From assembly GCA_959022495.1 (NCBI GenBank), contig CAUEYX010000002.1, forward strand, positions 1 through 64,000: a DNA stretch of 64,000 bases, in the 5' to 3' direction. The notes beneath the pieces are model-generated. The model saw nothing but the letters and a program-made list of their open reading frames with translations. It was not told the DNA's origin and made no database searches. Shown one piece after another: positions 15,953 to 24,580 of the stretch (within the stretch, counting starts at the first letter, position 1; each line of letters starts with the position of its first letter). The translations under genes and the position numbers were made by a program. This stretch comes from an uncultured Lachnospiraceae bacterium. GTDB lineage: Bacteria > Bacillota > Clostridia > Lachnospirales > Lachnospiraceae.

Positions 15953-17203
15953 ATGATAACAAGAAAAAATCGAATAAATGCGGCAATCATTCTGCTGTTT
16001 TGTATGATGATATACACGGCGGCTTTCCTTTATCCCCCCTGTGCTGTGCGGGCACAGGGGACGGAGGAGAGTGGAAACGCAGAGATAAAGCCGTCCGAAT
16101 TGTACGCCCGGTCAGCGGTCCTTATGGATGCAGGATCAGGGCGTATTTTATTTGCGAAGAACGGTCAGGAAGAAATGCCGATGGCCAGCACCACAAAGAT
16201 CATGACCTGTATTCTGGCCCTGGAAGAAGGAGAACTCTCTGATCCGGCAGTGGTAAGCCAGGAAGCCGCCTCCCAGCCGGAAGTAAAGCTGGGGATGAGA
16301 AGCGGACAGAGCTTTTATCTCAAAGACCTCCTGTATTCCCTGATGCTGGAATCCCACAACGACTCTGCCGTGGCGATCGCGGAACAGATCGGGGGAAGTG
16401 TCCGGGGATTCGCAGACAAGATGAACCAAAAAGCAGAAGAGATCGGATGTTCTGCTACATACTTTATCACTCCCAACGGTCTGGATGCCCGGGACGAAAA
16501 CGGCGTTCATCATACAACCGCGGAAGATTTAGCCCGGATTATGAAGTACTGTATTATGGATTCGCCGAAAAAGGAAGAATTTCTCGAAATTACAAGGACG
16601 CAGTCTTATACTTTTTCTGACTGTGACGGGACAGGAAGTTATTCCTGCAGTAATCATAATGCGTTCCTTAAGATGATGGAGGGGGCGCTGACAGGGAAAA
16701 CCGGGTTTACCGCTGATGCCGGATATTGTTACGTCGGAGCGCTGAGAAGAGACGAACGGACCTTTATTGTGGCGCTTCTGGCATGCGGGTGGCCCAATAA
16801 TAAAGGATACAAATGGTCAGATACAAGGAAGCTGATGACCTATGGGCTTGAAAACTATTCTTACAGGGAAATCAGCCCTGAGATCCCTGCGGAGACAATA
16901 CGCGTGAAAAACGGATTTACCGGCGGCTTCCCGCAGAAAAACCCTGTGCAGATTTCAATAAAACTTGGAGGAGGAAAGCAGAAAATCCTCTTAAAAGAGA
17001 CGGAAGAAATCAAGAAGGAGATGAATCTTCCGAAAGAAATTGAGGCCCCGGTCAAAGCAGGGGAACAGCTTGGGGAACTGACCTACACACTGGATGGGAG
17101 AATTGTGGCGGTTTACCCGGTTTTTGCGGTGGAAGAGGTAAAAGAACGAAATATTTCTGTTTGTATGTCTTATATTACAGATCGATTTTTCTGTCAGAAG
17201 TGA
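15953..17203 (+). CDS. D-alanyl-D-alanine carboxypeptidase (second S11 family member)
   Basis: A 416-residue S11 peptidase with an N-terminal hydrophobic signal (IILLFCMMIYTAAFLY). The catalytic set is S79-T-T-K82, S134-H-N136 and K249-T-G, all intact. It trims D-Ala from peptidoglycan stem peptides outside the membrane. It differs from the gene at 12.2 kb in its SxN box (SHN rather than SAN), so the two are diverged paralogues, not a recent duplication. It follows scpB after 69 bases. The region 17204-17332 to leuA holds no terminator that could be recognised. Confidence 0.9.
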   Translation: MITRKNRINAAIILLFCMMIYTAAFLYPPCAVRAQGTEESGNAEIKPSELYARSAVLMDAGSGRILFAKNGQEEMPMASTTKIMTCILALEEGELSDPAVVSQEAASQPEVKLGMRSGQSFYLKDLLYSLMLESHNDSAVAIAEQIGGSVRGFADKMNQKAEEIGCSATYFITPNGLDARDENGVHHTTAEDLARIMKYCIMDSPKKEEFLEITRTQSYTFSDCDGTGSYSCSNHNAFLKMMEGALTGKTGFTADAGYCYVGALRRDERTFIVALLACGWPNNKGYKWSDTRKLMTYGLENYSYREISPEIPAETIRVKNGFTGGFPQKNPVQISIKLGGGKQKILLKETEEIKKEMNLPKEIEAPVKAGEQLGELTYTLDGRIVAVYPVFAVEEVKERNISVCMSYITDRFFCQK

Positions 17204-17211
17204 CTCGGAAT

Positions 17212-17293
17212 GATAAAATAGATCAAACGAAATGATTAATTTTGCCACTGGTATATCTAGAGAAGCTGTGATAGGATAGATGAGGATAAAATA
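17212..17293 (+). repeat. Directly repeated GATAAAATA upstream of leuA
   Basis: GATAAAATA occurs at 17212-17220 and 17285-17293, with GATAGGATAGATGAG just before the second copy. Direct A/T-rich half-sites about seven helical turns apart upstream of a gene encoding its own AraC-type domain could be autoregulatory sites, but AT-rich repeats also arise by chance. Confidence 0.25.
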
Positions 17294-17332
17294 AAGCAAT
17301 TAAATTGATTAAATATAAGGAGATGTACAATT

Positions 17333-19321
17333 ATGGAAAATTGGAAGAAATACGAAAAGACTTATTTTATGCCCCCAGAGCCATGCTATGACTGGGCGAA
17401 GAAAGATGCGATTGATAAACCGCCCATCTGGTGCAGTGTGGATCTCCGTGACGGCAACCAGGCATTGATTGAGCCCATGAGCCTGGAGGAGAAACTGGAG
17501 TTCTTTCAGCTTCTTGTTGATGTAGGATTTAAGGTGATTGAAGTGGGATTCCCGGCGGCGTCGGAGACAGAGTATCAGTTCCTGCGTGCCTTAATCGAGC
17601 AGAAGATGATACCGGATGATGTGACGATCCAGGTGCTCACTCAGGCCAGAGAACATATTATCAAGAGAACATTTGAAGCGGTCAAAGGCGCTCCTCACGC
17701 GATTATCCATGTATATAATTCGACTTCTGTGGCGCAGAGAGAGCAGGTGTTCCGCAAGAATAAAGAAGAGATCAAACAGATCGCCATCGACGGAGCCGTG
17801 CTTCTGAAGAAGCTGGCGGAGGAGACGGACGGCAGCTTTACGTTCCAGTACAGCCCGGAGAGCTTCCAGGGTACGGAAGTAGATTATGCGCTTGAAGTGT
17901 GCAACGCTGTTCTGGATATCTGGAAGCCGGACGCGGATCATAAAGCGATTATCAACCTTCCGACCACCGTAGAGAACGCCATGCCGCACGTATTCGCCAG
18001 CCAGGTGGAGTATTTCGACAAGCACCTTCTCCACAGAGAGAATGTAATCCTTTCCCTGCATCCGCATAATGACCGCGGATCAGGCATCAGCGACGCGGAG
18101 CTTGGCATCCTTGCCGGGGCAGACCGGATCGAGGGCACGCTGTTCGGCAACGGAGAACGCACAGGGAATGTGGATATTATTACACTTGCCATGAATATGT
18201 TTTCCCAGGGTGTTGACCCGAAACTGGACTTCTCCAATATGAGCGATATCTGCGAGGTATATGAGCGCGTGACACGCATGAAAGTTTCCCCGCGTCAGCC
18301 TTATGCCGGAGAGCTTGTATTTACTGCTTTCTCCGGATCACATCAGGATGCGATCGCCAAAGGAATGGCATGGAGAGAAGACCACGACTGTGAGAAATGG
18401 ACTGTCCCGTACCTTCCGATCGATCCTCAGGACGTGGGAAGAAGATACGATTCCGACGTAATCCGCATCAACAGCCAGTCCGGAAAGGGCGGCGTAAACT
18501 ACATTCTGAAACAGAGCTTCGGTATCAGCCTGCCGGAAAAGATGAAAGAAGAGGTTGGCTATCTTGTCAAAGACGTCTCCGACAAAGCGCATAAGGAGCT
18601 TACGCCGGACTGGGTATACCATATCTTCGAGGATAATTATATCAATGCAAAACCAGTATTTACGGTTGATGAATGCCACTTTAAACAGGAAGACGGCATC
18701 ATGGCCGAGGCCACGATCCATCACAATGGAAATAACCGCAAAATTATGGGTGTCGGAAACGGCCGTCTGGACGCTGTGAGCAATGCGATCAAACATTATT
18801 TCGACATCAGCTATGAGCTGGCGTTTTATGAGGAGCATTCCCTGACGAAAGGTTCTTCCTCAAGGGCAGTCGCGTATGTGGGCGTGATCTGCAATAAGAA
18901 ACGCTGCTGGGGAGTCGGCATTGACGCCGATATTATCAAGGCTTCCATCGAAGCGCTTGTAGTGGCGGTAAACAAAATCAAAGAGATCACTGAACTGCAG
19001 GGAGGAAAAGACGAAAGGCTTCTGGAGATTACAAACTACATCTATGCAAACTACAAAGATGTAACACTGGATGATCTCTCAGAGAAATTCTTCCTCTCCA
19101 AGCCGTATCTTTCGAAATACATAAAAGAAAAATCCGGCATGACATTCGGTGATATTTTAAAGAAGATCCGCATGAAAAAGGCAAGAGCAATGTTAAAAGG
19201 CAGCAGCGCCACCGTAGAAAACATTGCGGAGTCTGTCGGATATCAGAACGTCGAACACTTTAACCGGGTGTTCAAGAAAATGTACAATATCACACCAGTC
19301 CAGTACCGCAATAAGAAATAA
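17333..19321 (+). CDS. leuA: 2-isopropylmalate synthase fused to an AraC-type DNA-binding domain
   Basis: A 662-residue protein, about 100 residues longer than the usual long-form enzyme. The catalytic barrel that condenses acetyl-CoA with 2-ketoisovalerate is intact: R39-DGNQ-43, metal ligands in HPHND (243-247) and GNGERTGN from 272. The LeuA_dimer leucine-sensing domain spans about 440-555 (FTVDECHFKQEDG, GNGRLDAVSNAI, RAVAYVGV). From about 560 the chain continues in frame into a complete double helix-turn-helix of AraC type: LDDLSEKFFLSKPYLSKYIKE, then IAESVGYQNVEHFNRVFKK and the ending TPVQYR. AAGGAG precedes the ATG. No other leu genes are adjacent. Enzyme identity is secure; dual action as a leucine-responsive regulator is inference. 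Confidence 0.93.
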   Translation: MENWKKYEKTYFMPPEPCYDWAKKDAIDKPPIWCSVDLRDGNQALIEPMSLEEKLEFFQLLVDVGFKVIEVGFPAASETEYQFLRALIEQKMIPDDVTIQVLTQAREHIIKRTFEAVKGAPHAIIHVYNSTSVAQREQVFRKNKEEIKQIAIDGAVLLKKLAEETDGSFTFQYSPESFQGTEVDYALEVCNAVLDIWKPDADHKAIINLPTTVENAMPHVFASQVEYFDKHLLHRENVILSLHPHNDRGSGISDAELGILAGADRIEGTLFGNGERTGNVDIITLAMNMFSQGVDPKLDFSNMSDICEVYERVTRMKVSPRQPYAGELVFTAFSGSHQDAIAKGMAWREDHDCEKWTVPYLPIDPQDVGRRYDSDVIRINSQSGKGGVNYILKQSFGISLPEKMKEEVGYLVKDVSDKAHKELTPDWVYHIFEDNYINAKPVFTVDECHFKQEDGIMAEATIHHNGNNRKIMGVGNGRLDAVSNAIKHYFDISYELAFYEEHSLTKGSSSRAVAYVGVICNKKRCWGVGIDADIIKASIEALVVAVNKIKEITELQGGKDERLLEITNYIYANYKDVTLDDLSEKFFLSKPYLSKYIKEKSGMTFGDILKKIRMKKARAMLKGSSATVENIAESVGYQNVEHFNRVFKKMYNITPVQYRNKK

Positions 19322-19340
19322 TCTAGATTTGTGGGAAAGA

Positions 19341-19378
19341 TCTAAAAGGAAGGACACACAGCGTTCCTTCCTTTTAGA
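19341..19378 (+). terminator. Rho-independent terminator after leuA
   Basis: TCTAAAAGGAAGGA pairs perfectly over 14 bases with TCCTTCCTTTTAGA (10-base loop). The 3' arm contains the T-rich stretch. It lies 20 bases after the leuA stop. Confidence 0.8.
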
Positions 19379-19399
19379 CTTTCCGGCAAGATTTCTCTC

Positions 19400-19428
19400 T
19401 TGTGCATCTTCCCCTCCCGGGTTATACT
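19400..19428 (+). promoter_or_regulatory. SigA-type promoter of cmk-ispH-S1
   Basis: TTGTGC (19400-19405), a 17-base spacer and TATACT (19423-19428), 33 bases before the cmk ATG at 19462. Transcription would start after the in-frame upstream codons, supporting the shorter cmk start. Confidence 0.65.
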
Positions 19429-19461
19429 GTCTTTAGTTTTGAAAGCCAAGGAGGAGATAAG

Positions 19462-20118
19462 ATGGGGTATAATGTAGCGATTGACGGTCCGGCAGGTGCG
19501 GGGAAGAGCACCATCGCCAAACTGGTCGCGAAGAAGAAGGGATATATATATGTTGATACCGGCGCGATGTACAGAGGGCTTGCCATTCATTTTATCAAGA
19601 AGGGAATCAGCCCTGACGACAGCCGGGCAGTGGCGGAAGCCTGCTCTGATGCGGAAGTAACGATCGGATACGAAGACGGGGTGCAGCAGATCTATTTAAA
19701 CGGTGAGAATGTGACCTCCCGCCTGCGGACGGAAGAGGTTGGCAATGTGGCGTCAAAGACGTCCGCGATTCCCGCTGTGAGAGAAAAACTTCTGGAACTC
19801 CAGCGGACGCTGGCAGAAGAGCGGGACGTGATTATGGATGGCAGGGATATTGGGACGAATATACTGCCAAACGCAGATGTGAAAATTTATCTCACAGCAA
19901 GTGTGGAGACACGGGCAAAGCGCAGATACGATGAACTAAGGGAAAAAGGAGAGGACTGCAGCCTGGAATCCATTGCCCATGACATCAGGGAGCGCGATGA
20001 GCGCGATATGACAAGAGAGACGGCGCCGCTTAAGAAAGCCGATGATGCTGTCCTTGTGGACAGCTCGGATATGACGATTCAGGAAGTTGTGGATACAATC
20101 TGTTCTTACTGTAAGTAA
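19462..20118 (+). CDS. cmk: Cytidylate kinase
   Basis: A 218-residue kinase that phosphorylates CMP and dCMP with ATP. The P-loop is GPAGAGKS at residues 9-16, followed by DTGAMYRGLA. The NMP-binding and lid regions are seen in MDGRDIGTNILPNADVKIYLTA and RDERDMTRETAPLKKADDA. AAGGAGGAG lies before the ATG at 19462. It heads a cmk-ispH-S1 cluster that is common in Clostridia, sometimes with genes fused. Confidence 0.95.
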   Translation: MGYNVAIDGPAGAGKSTIAKLVAKKKGYIYVDTGAMYRGLAIHFIKKGISPDDSRAVAEACSDAEVTIGYEDGVQQIYLNGENVTSRLRTEEVGNVASKTSAIPAVREKLLELQRTLAEERDVIMDGRDIGTNILPNADVKIYLTASVETRAKRRYDELREKGEDCSLESIAHDIRERDERDMTRETAPLKKADDAVLVDSSDMTIQEVVDTICSYCK

Positions 20119-20135
20119 AGGAGAGGGCATATTTT

Positions 20136-20987
20136 ATGGAAGTGATCAGAGCAAAGACAGCGGGATTTTGTTTTGGTGTGAAACGTGCTGTGGACACGGT
20201 CTATGAACAGCTTGATTCCTGTAATGGAATGATCTATACTTATGGCCCGATCATCCATAATGAAGAAGTTGTCAAAGATATGGAGCGCAGAGGCATCGTT
20301 GTTCTCCGGTCAGAGGAAGCGCTTGATGCGCTGACAGAGGGTACTGTTATTATCCGCTCCCACGGTGTGGAGAAACGGATCTATGACAAGCTGAATGAAA
20401 AAGGCATCCGGATTGTGGATGCGACGTGTCCTTTTGTGAAGAAGATCCACAAAATCGTCAGCAGGGAGAGCGCTGCGGGAGCGCATATCGTTATTATCGG
20501 AAACCCGGAGCACCCGGAAGTGAAAGGGATTCAGGGGTGGGCGGGAGAATGCGCTGCTATTGTCCCGGACATAGAAGCTGCCAGAAAAATCGAATTCAGC
20601 AAAAATGAGAGAATATGCGTCGTTTCCCAGACGACATTTAATTACAATAAATTTAAAGATTTAGTTGAAATTATCAAGAAAAAGAGTTATGATGTAAGTG
20701 TTTTAAATACAATCTGCAATGCTACGAAAGCGCGTCAGACAGAGGCGCAGAGTATTGCGGAATCGGTGGATGCTATGATAGTGATTGGTGACAAACATAG
20801 TTCCAATACCCAGAAGTTATTTGAAATATGCCGCAGGGCATGTAACAATACGTACTATATTCAGACACTTGACGATTTGAATTTGAATCAATTAGGGTCA
20901 GTGGAAACAGTAGGTATTACAGCAGGGGCATCCACGCCCAACAATATAATTGAGGAGGTTCAAAATAATGTCAGAGTTATCTTTTGA
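20136..20987 (+). CDS. ispH: 4-hydroxy-3-methylbut-2-enyl diphosphate reductase
   Basis: A 283-residue iron-sulfur enzyme making IPP and DMAPP in the last step of the MEP isoprenoid pathway. The three cluster-binding cysteines are conserved: C12 (AGFCFGVKRA), C98 (DATCPFVKK) and C194 (NTICNATKARQ). The histidine motifs SHG and the GHPEV-like GNPEHPEVKGI are present. AAAGGAGAGG precedes the ATG. The 3' end overlaps the S1 gene by 20 bases in another frame. In several Clostridia these two are one fused protein, so this arrangement looks like the split form. Confidence 0.95.
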   Translation: MEVIRAKTAGFCFGVKRAVDTVYEQLDSCNGMIYTYGPIIHNEEVVKDMERRGIVVLRSEEALDALTEGTVIIRSHGVEKRIYDKLNEKGIRIVDATCPFVKKIHKIVSRESAAGAHIVIIGNPEHPEVKGIQGWAGECAAIVPDIEAARKIEFSKNERICVVSQTTFNYNKFKDLVEIIKKKSYDVSVLNTICNATKARQTEAQSIAESVDAMIVIGDKHSSNTQKLFEICRRACNNTYYIQTLDDLNLNQLGSVETVGITAGASTPNNIIEEVQNNVRVIF

Positions 20988-22083
20988 ACAGATGTTAGAC
21001 GAGTCATTCAAAACAATTCATAACGGGGAGGTAGTTGAAGGTACTGTCATCGATGTTAAGCCGGATGAAATCATCCTGAACATCGGCTATAAGGCAGACG
21101 GTATCATTACGAAAAACGAGTATTCAAACGATCAGTCTCTTGATCTTACAACAGCCGTTTCCGTTGGGGATGCAATGACTGTAAAAGTTTTAAAAGTAAA
21201 TGACGGAGAAGGCCAGGTGCTTCTTACATATAAGAGACTTGCCGCTGAAAAAGGAAATGAGAGGCTTCGTGAGGCATACGAGAATAAAGAGGTTCTCAAG
21301 GCGACGGTTACCCAGATCCTCGGCGGCGGCATCTGCGCAACCGTTGATGAAGTAAGAGTATTTATTCCGGCAAGCCTTGTATCCGATTCCTATGAGAAGG
21401 ACCTTGGCAAATATGAGGGACAGGAGATTGAATTCGTAATCAGCGAGTTTAATCCGAGAAGAAACCGTGTGATCGGCGACAGAAGACAGCTTCTTGTTGC
21501 GGAGCGCGCTGAGAAGCAGAAAGAGCTTTTCGCAAGACTTCAGATCGGCGACAGAATCGAGGGTACTGTTAAGAATGTAACAGATTTTGGTGCTTTTGTA
21601 GATCTCGGCGGTGTTGATGGACTTCTTCACATCTCTGAGATGTCATGGGGAAGAGTCGATAATCCGAAGAAAGTATTCCATGTGGGTGATACACTGACTG
21701 TCCTTGTAAAGGATATCCATGATACAAAGATTGCGCTCAGCCTGAAGTTCCCGGAGACAAATCCGTGGGTAAATGCGGCAGAAGATTTTGCTGTGGGCAG
21801 AGTTATCACAGGCAAGGTTGCCAGAATGACAGATTTTGGCGCATTTGTTGAACTTGCTCCAGGTGTGGACGCGCTGCTTCACGTATCCCAGATTTCCAGG
21901 GAGCATGTTGACAAACCCTCTGATGTACTTTCTATCGGTCAGGAGATTACAGCGAAGATCGTGGATCTCAATGAGGAGGAGAAGAAGATCAGTCTGAGCA
22001 TGAAGGCTCTTCAGTCTGAATATACAGAGGCAGCTGAGTCTGCTGACTATGCCGAAGAAGTGGAAAGCGCTGAAGAAGAGTAA
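20968..22083 (+). CDS. rpsA: S1 RNA-binding domain protein (30S ribosomal protein S1-like)
   Basis: A 371-residue protein built of about four S1 (OB-fold) repeats beginning near residues 17, 100, 190 and 275. The third and fourth carry the clear S1 pattern G-x-V-x-TDFGAFVDLG...GLLHISEMS and TDFGAFVELAPGVDALLHVSQIS. It would bind mRNA at the 30S subunit. The ATG at 20968 has GAGGAGG ten bases upstream, located inside the ispH 3' end. The tail is acidic (SADYAEEVESAEEE). It is shorter than the six-repeat proteobacterial S1, as usual for Firmicutes. A strong terminator follows. Confidence 0.92.
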   Translation: MSELSFEQMLDESFKTIHNGEVVEGTVIDVKPDEIILNIGYKADGIITKNEYSNDQSLDLTTAVSVGDAMTVKVLKVNDGEGQVLLTYKRLAAEKGNERLREAYENKEVLKATVTQILGGGICATVDEVRVFIPASLVSDSYEKDLGKYEGQEIEFVISEFNPRRNRVIGDRRQLLVAERAEKQKELFARLQIGDRIEGTVKNVTDFGAFVDLGGVDGLLHISEMSWGRVDNPKKVFHVGDTLTVLVKDIHDTKIALSLKFPETNPWVNAAEDFAVGRVITGKVARMTDFGAFVELAPGVDALLHVSQISREHVDKPSDVLSIGQEITAKIVDLNEEEKKISLSMKALQSEYTEAAESADYAEEVESAEEE

Positions 22084-22114
22084 GAGATCTTTGTAGTATT
22101 AAAAGAAAAATTGC

Positions 22115-22147
22115 GGGGCGATATGATGAAGTATCGCCCCTTTTTTT
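22115..22147 (+). terminator. Rho-independent terminator after the S1 gene
   Basis: GGGGCGATA pairs with TATCGCCCC (9 base pairs, 8-base loop) followed by seven T residues. It ends the cmk-ispH-S1 transcript and separates it from rnf. Confidence 0.92.
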
Positions 22148-22202
22148 GTTAAAAAATCGACAGAATGTATGAAGAAACGTGCAATTTATAATGCGGAATT
22201 AC

Positions 22203-22231
22203 TGGATTTTAAGAAACCGGTTTAATATAAT
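22203..22231 (+). promoter_or_regulatory. Possible promoter of the rnf operon
   Basis: A perfect TATAAT at 22226-22231 lies 78 bases before rnfC. The matching -35 position (TGGATT, 17-base spacer) is poor. Another TATAAT lies at about 22187-22192, also without a good -35. One of these probably drives rnf. Confidence 0.4.
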
Positions 22232-22308
22232 GGTTATAAAACAGGCATGAAAAGATATTCGGATATGTTGTCTTATGCCATATAGAAAAAGAAAGGAAGA
22301 AAGAGAAA

Positions 22309-23628
22309 ATGGGATTTCTGACATTTAAAGGCGGGATACACCCGGATGACGGAAAGCGCTTTTCCAAAGATCAGGCGATACAGTCTCTTCTGCCCAAAGG
22401 CGAGCTGGTTTATCCCCTGTCCCAGCATATTGGGGCGCCCGCGAATCCGCTGGTCAAAAAGGGGGATCGTGTACGGAAAGGCGAGATGATTGCCGCGGCA
22501 GGCGGGTTTGTTTCTGCCCCGGTACACGCGTCGGTTTCCGGCACTGTGAAAGGTCTGGAGCAGAGGTTCAGTCCCACAGGAACTAAGGTGGAATGTATTG
22601 TCATTGAAAGTGATGGGGAATATCAGGAAGCGGAATATGAGCCCGTGAAAACTTTGGAGGAGATGGACCGGGAGGAGATCCTGGAGAAGATATCCAATGC
22701 AGGGATTGTCGGCATGGGAGGCGCCGGTTTCCCCACAAGAGTGAAGCTTTCTCCCAAGGAGCCGGATAAGATCGACTATATTATCGCTAACTGTGCTGAA
22801 TGTGAACCGTATATCACTGCGGACTACCGCAGAATGCTTGAGAATACGGAAGAACTGGTGAGCGGTATGCGCGTTGTGCTGTCGCTGTTCCCGAATGCCA
22901 GGGGAATTTTTGCGGTAGAGGATAATAAGAAAGACTGCATCAATAAATTAAAAGAGGCGGCAGCGGAAGACCCCAGGCTGAAGGTGGAGACTCTTGTGAC
23001 CAAATATCCCCAGGGAGCAGAGCGTCAGCTGATTTATGCGGTGACCAAGCGGGCGGTCAATTCATCTATGCTTCCAGCAGATGTGGGGTGTATCGTCGAT
23101 AATGTAGAAACGCTGATCAGCATTCATTACGCAGTGAGAGAGGGGCGGCCGTTAACGGAGCGTGTTGTGACAGTGAGCGGCGATGATATTGTTGCTCCGG
23201 GGAATTTTAAAGTACCTCTTGGAATCAGCCATCAGGAGCTTGTGGACGCGGCGGGCGGTTTTATTTTACCTCCCCGGAAGCTGATCTCCGGCGGACCGAT
23301 GATGGGGTTTGCCATGGTGACGGCGAATGCGCCGGTGACCAAGACCTCTTCATCCATACTGGCTTTTAAGGAAGATGTGGTGGCAGAGAGCCCGGAGACA
23401 GCCTGCATTAACTGCGCGCGGTGCGTGGAAGTCTGTCCCAGCAGAATTATTCCCTCCCGGCTTGCGGATCTGGCTATCCGCCATGATGAGGAGCGGTTTG
23501 TGGCAATGAATGGGCTGGAATGCGTGGAATGCGGCTCCTGCAGTTATGTCTGCCCGGCGAAGAGGCCGCTTAAGCAGGCGATCGGATCGATGAGAAAAAC
23601 AGCGCTTGCGAATAAGAGGAAAAAATGA
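22309..23628 (+). CDS. rnfC: Rnf electron transport complex subunit RnfC
   Basis: A 439-residue peripheral subunit of the ferredoxin:NAD+ oxidoreductase that couples electron flow to ion pumping. The N-terminal barrel-sandwich part (HASVSGTVKGLEQR) and the NADH/FMN-binding Complex1_51K-like core (GMGGAGFPTRVKL, NCAECEPYITADYRRML) are clear. Two 4Fe-4S motifs follow: C366-x2-C-x2-C-x3-C376-P and C405-x2-C-x2-C-x3-C415-P. It is the first gene of a complete rnfCDGEAB set in standard clostridial order. Cytoplasmic, membrane-associated. Confidence 0.96.
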   Translation: MGFLTFKGGIHPDDGKRFSKDQAIQSLLPKGELVYPLSQHIGAPANPLVKKGDRVRKGEMIAAAGGFVSAPVHASVSGTVKGLEQRFSPTGTKVECIVIESDGEYQEAEYEPVKTLEEMDREEILEKISNAGIVGMGGAGFPTRVKLSPKEPDKIDYIIANCAECEPYITADYRRMLENTEELVSGMRVVLSLFPNARGIFAVEDNKKDCINKLKEAAAEDPRLKVETLVTKYPQGAERQLIYAVTKRAVNSSMLPADVGCIVDNVETLISIHYAVREGRPLTERVVTVSGDDIVAPGNFKVPLGISHQELVDAAGGFILPPRKLISGGPMMGFAMVTANAPVTKTSSSILAFKEDVVAESPETACINCARCVEVCPSRIIPSRLADLAIRHDEERFVAMNGLECVECGSCSYVCPAKRPLKQAIGSMRKTALANKRKK

Positions 23629-23644
23629 GAGAGGAGACAGAGAA

Positions 23645-24580
23645 TTGAACGAGAATTATAATGTATCATCTTCGCCGCACATCCGCGACCGGATCAAGAG
23701 CAGCAATATTATGCTCATGGTTGTAATCGCGCTGCTTCCGGCAGCTGTGTTCGGAATGTGGAATTTCCGCCGCGAGGATGCATGGGTTCTGGTGGTCGTC
23801 ACCACGGCCTCTGCGGTCTTATCTGAGTACATATACGAAAAATTAATGAAAAAACCTGTTACAATAAAAGATTTCAGCGCGGTCGTTACAGGGCTTCTGC
23901 TGGCTCTCAATCTTCCGCCCACACTGCCATGGTGGATGGGGGCACTGGGATCTGTATTTGCGATTGTAGTGGTCAAACAGCTTTTCGGCGGGCTGGGACA
24001 GAACTTTATGAATCCGGCTCTTGCGGCCAGGTGCTTCCTTTTAATTTGTTTTGCGGGAAGGATGACCTATTTTGTCTATGACGGCGTGACAGGACCGACA
24101 CCGCTTGCTGATCTAAAGGCAGGGGAAGCGGTAAACACCATGGATATGCTGCTGGGAAATATACGGGGAACAATCGGAGAGACGTCGGTGATCGCGATCA
24201 TGATCGGCGCGATGTTTCTCCTTCTCATGGGTGTGATTGACCTGCGGATTCCCGGTTCGTACATCGTATCATTCGTAATCTTTATAACGATTTTTGGAGG
24301 ACACGGCTTTGATCCACAGTACATTACAGCCCATCTGTGCGGCGGCGGCCTTATGCTGGGAGCATGGTTTATGGCCACGGATTATGTCACTTCGCCTATC
24401 ACAAGCAGAGGAAAGATCCTATATGGGATCTGTATGGGGCTTTTGACAGGGTTGTTCCGTCTCTTTGGAGGATCGGCGGAAGGCGTTTCCTACGCGATTA
24501 TTATCAGTAACCTCCTTGTGCCGTTGATCGAGAAGGCAACTCTTCCGAAACCATTTGGGAAAGGAGGAGAACGATTTTGA
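23645..24580 (+). CDS. rnfD: Rnf electron transport complex subunit RnfD
   Basis: A 311-residue membrane subunit with about nine or ten hydrophobic spans (e.g. IMLMVVIALLPAAVFGM, WMGALGSVFAIVVVKQLFGG). The loop YDGVTGPTPLADL holds the threonine expected to carry covalent FMN, matching the (S/T)GxT-type site attached by ApbE. It starts with TTG at 23645, seven to ten bases after GAGGAG. The frame extends upstream into rnfC but without a ribosome site. Its TGA overlaps the TTG start of rnfG. Confidence 0.94.
   Translation: MNENYNVSSSPHIRDRIKSSNIMLMVVIALLPAAVFGMWNFRREDAWVLVVVTTASAVLSEYIYEKLMKKPVTIKDFSAVVTGLLLALNLPPTLPWWMGALGSVFAIVVVKQLFGGLGQNFMNPALAARCFLLICFAGRMTYFVYDGVTGPTPLADLKAGEAVNTMDMLLGNIRGTIGETSVIAIMIGAMFLLLMGVIDLRIPGSYIVSFVIFITIFGGHGFDPQYITAHLCGGGLMLGAWFMATDYVTSPITSRGKILYGICMGLLTGLFRLFGGSAEGVSYAIIISNLLVPLIEKATLPKPFGKGGERF

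Noticed and set aside
17204..17332. T-box riboswitch upstream of leuA
   Set aside because: The gap is only 129 bases and lacks the conserved T-box sequence and a terminator/antiterminator pair.
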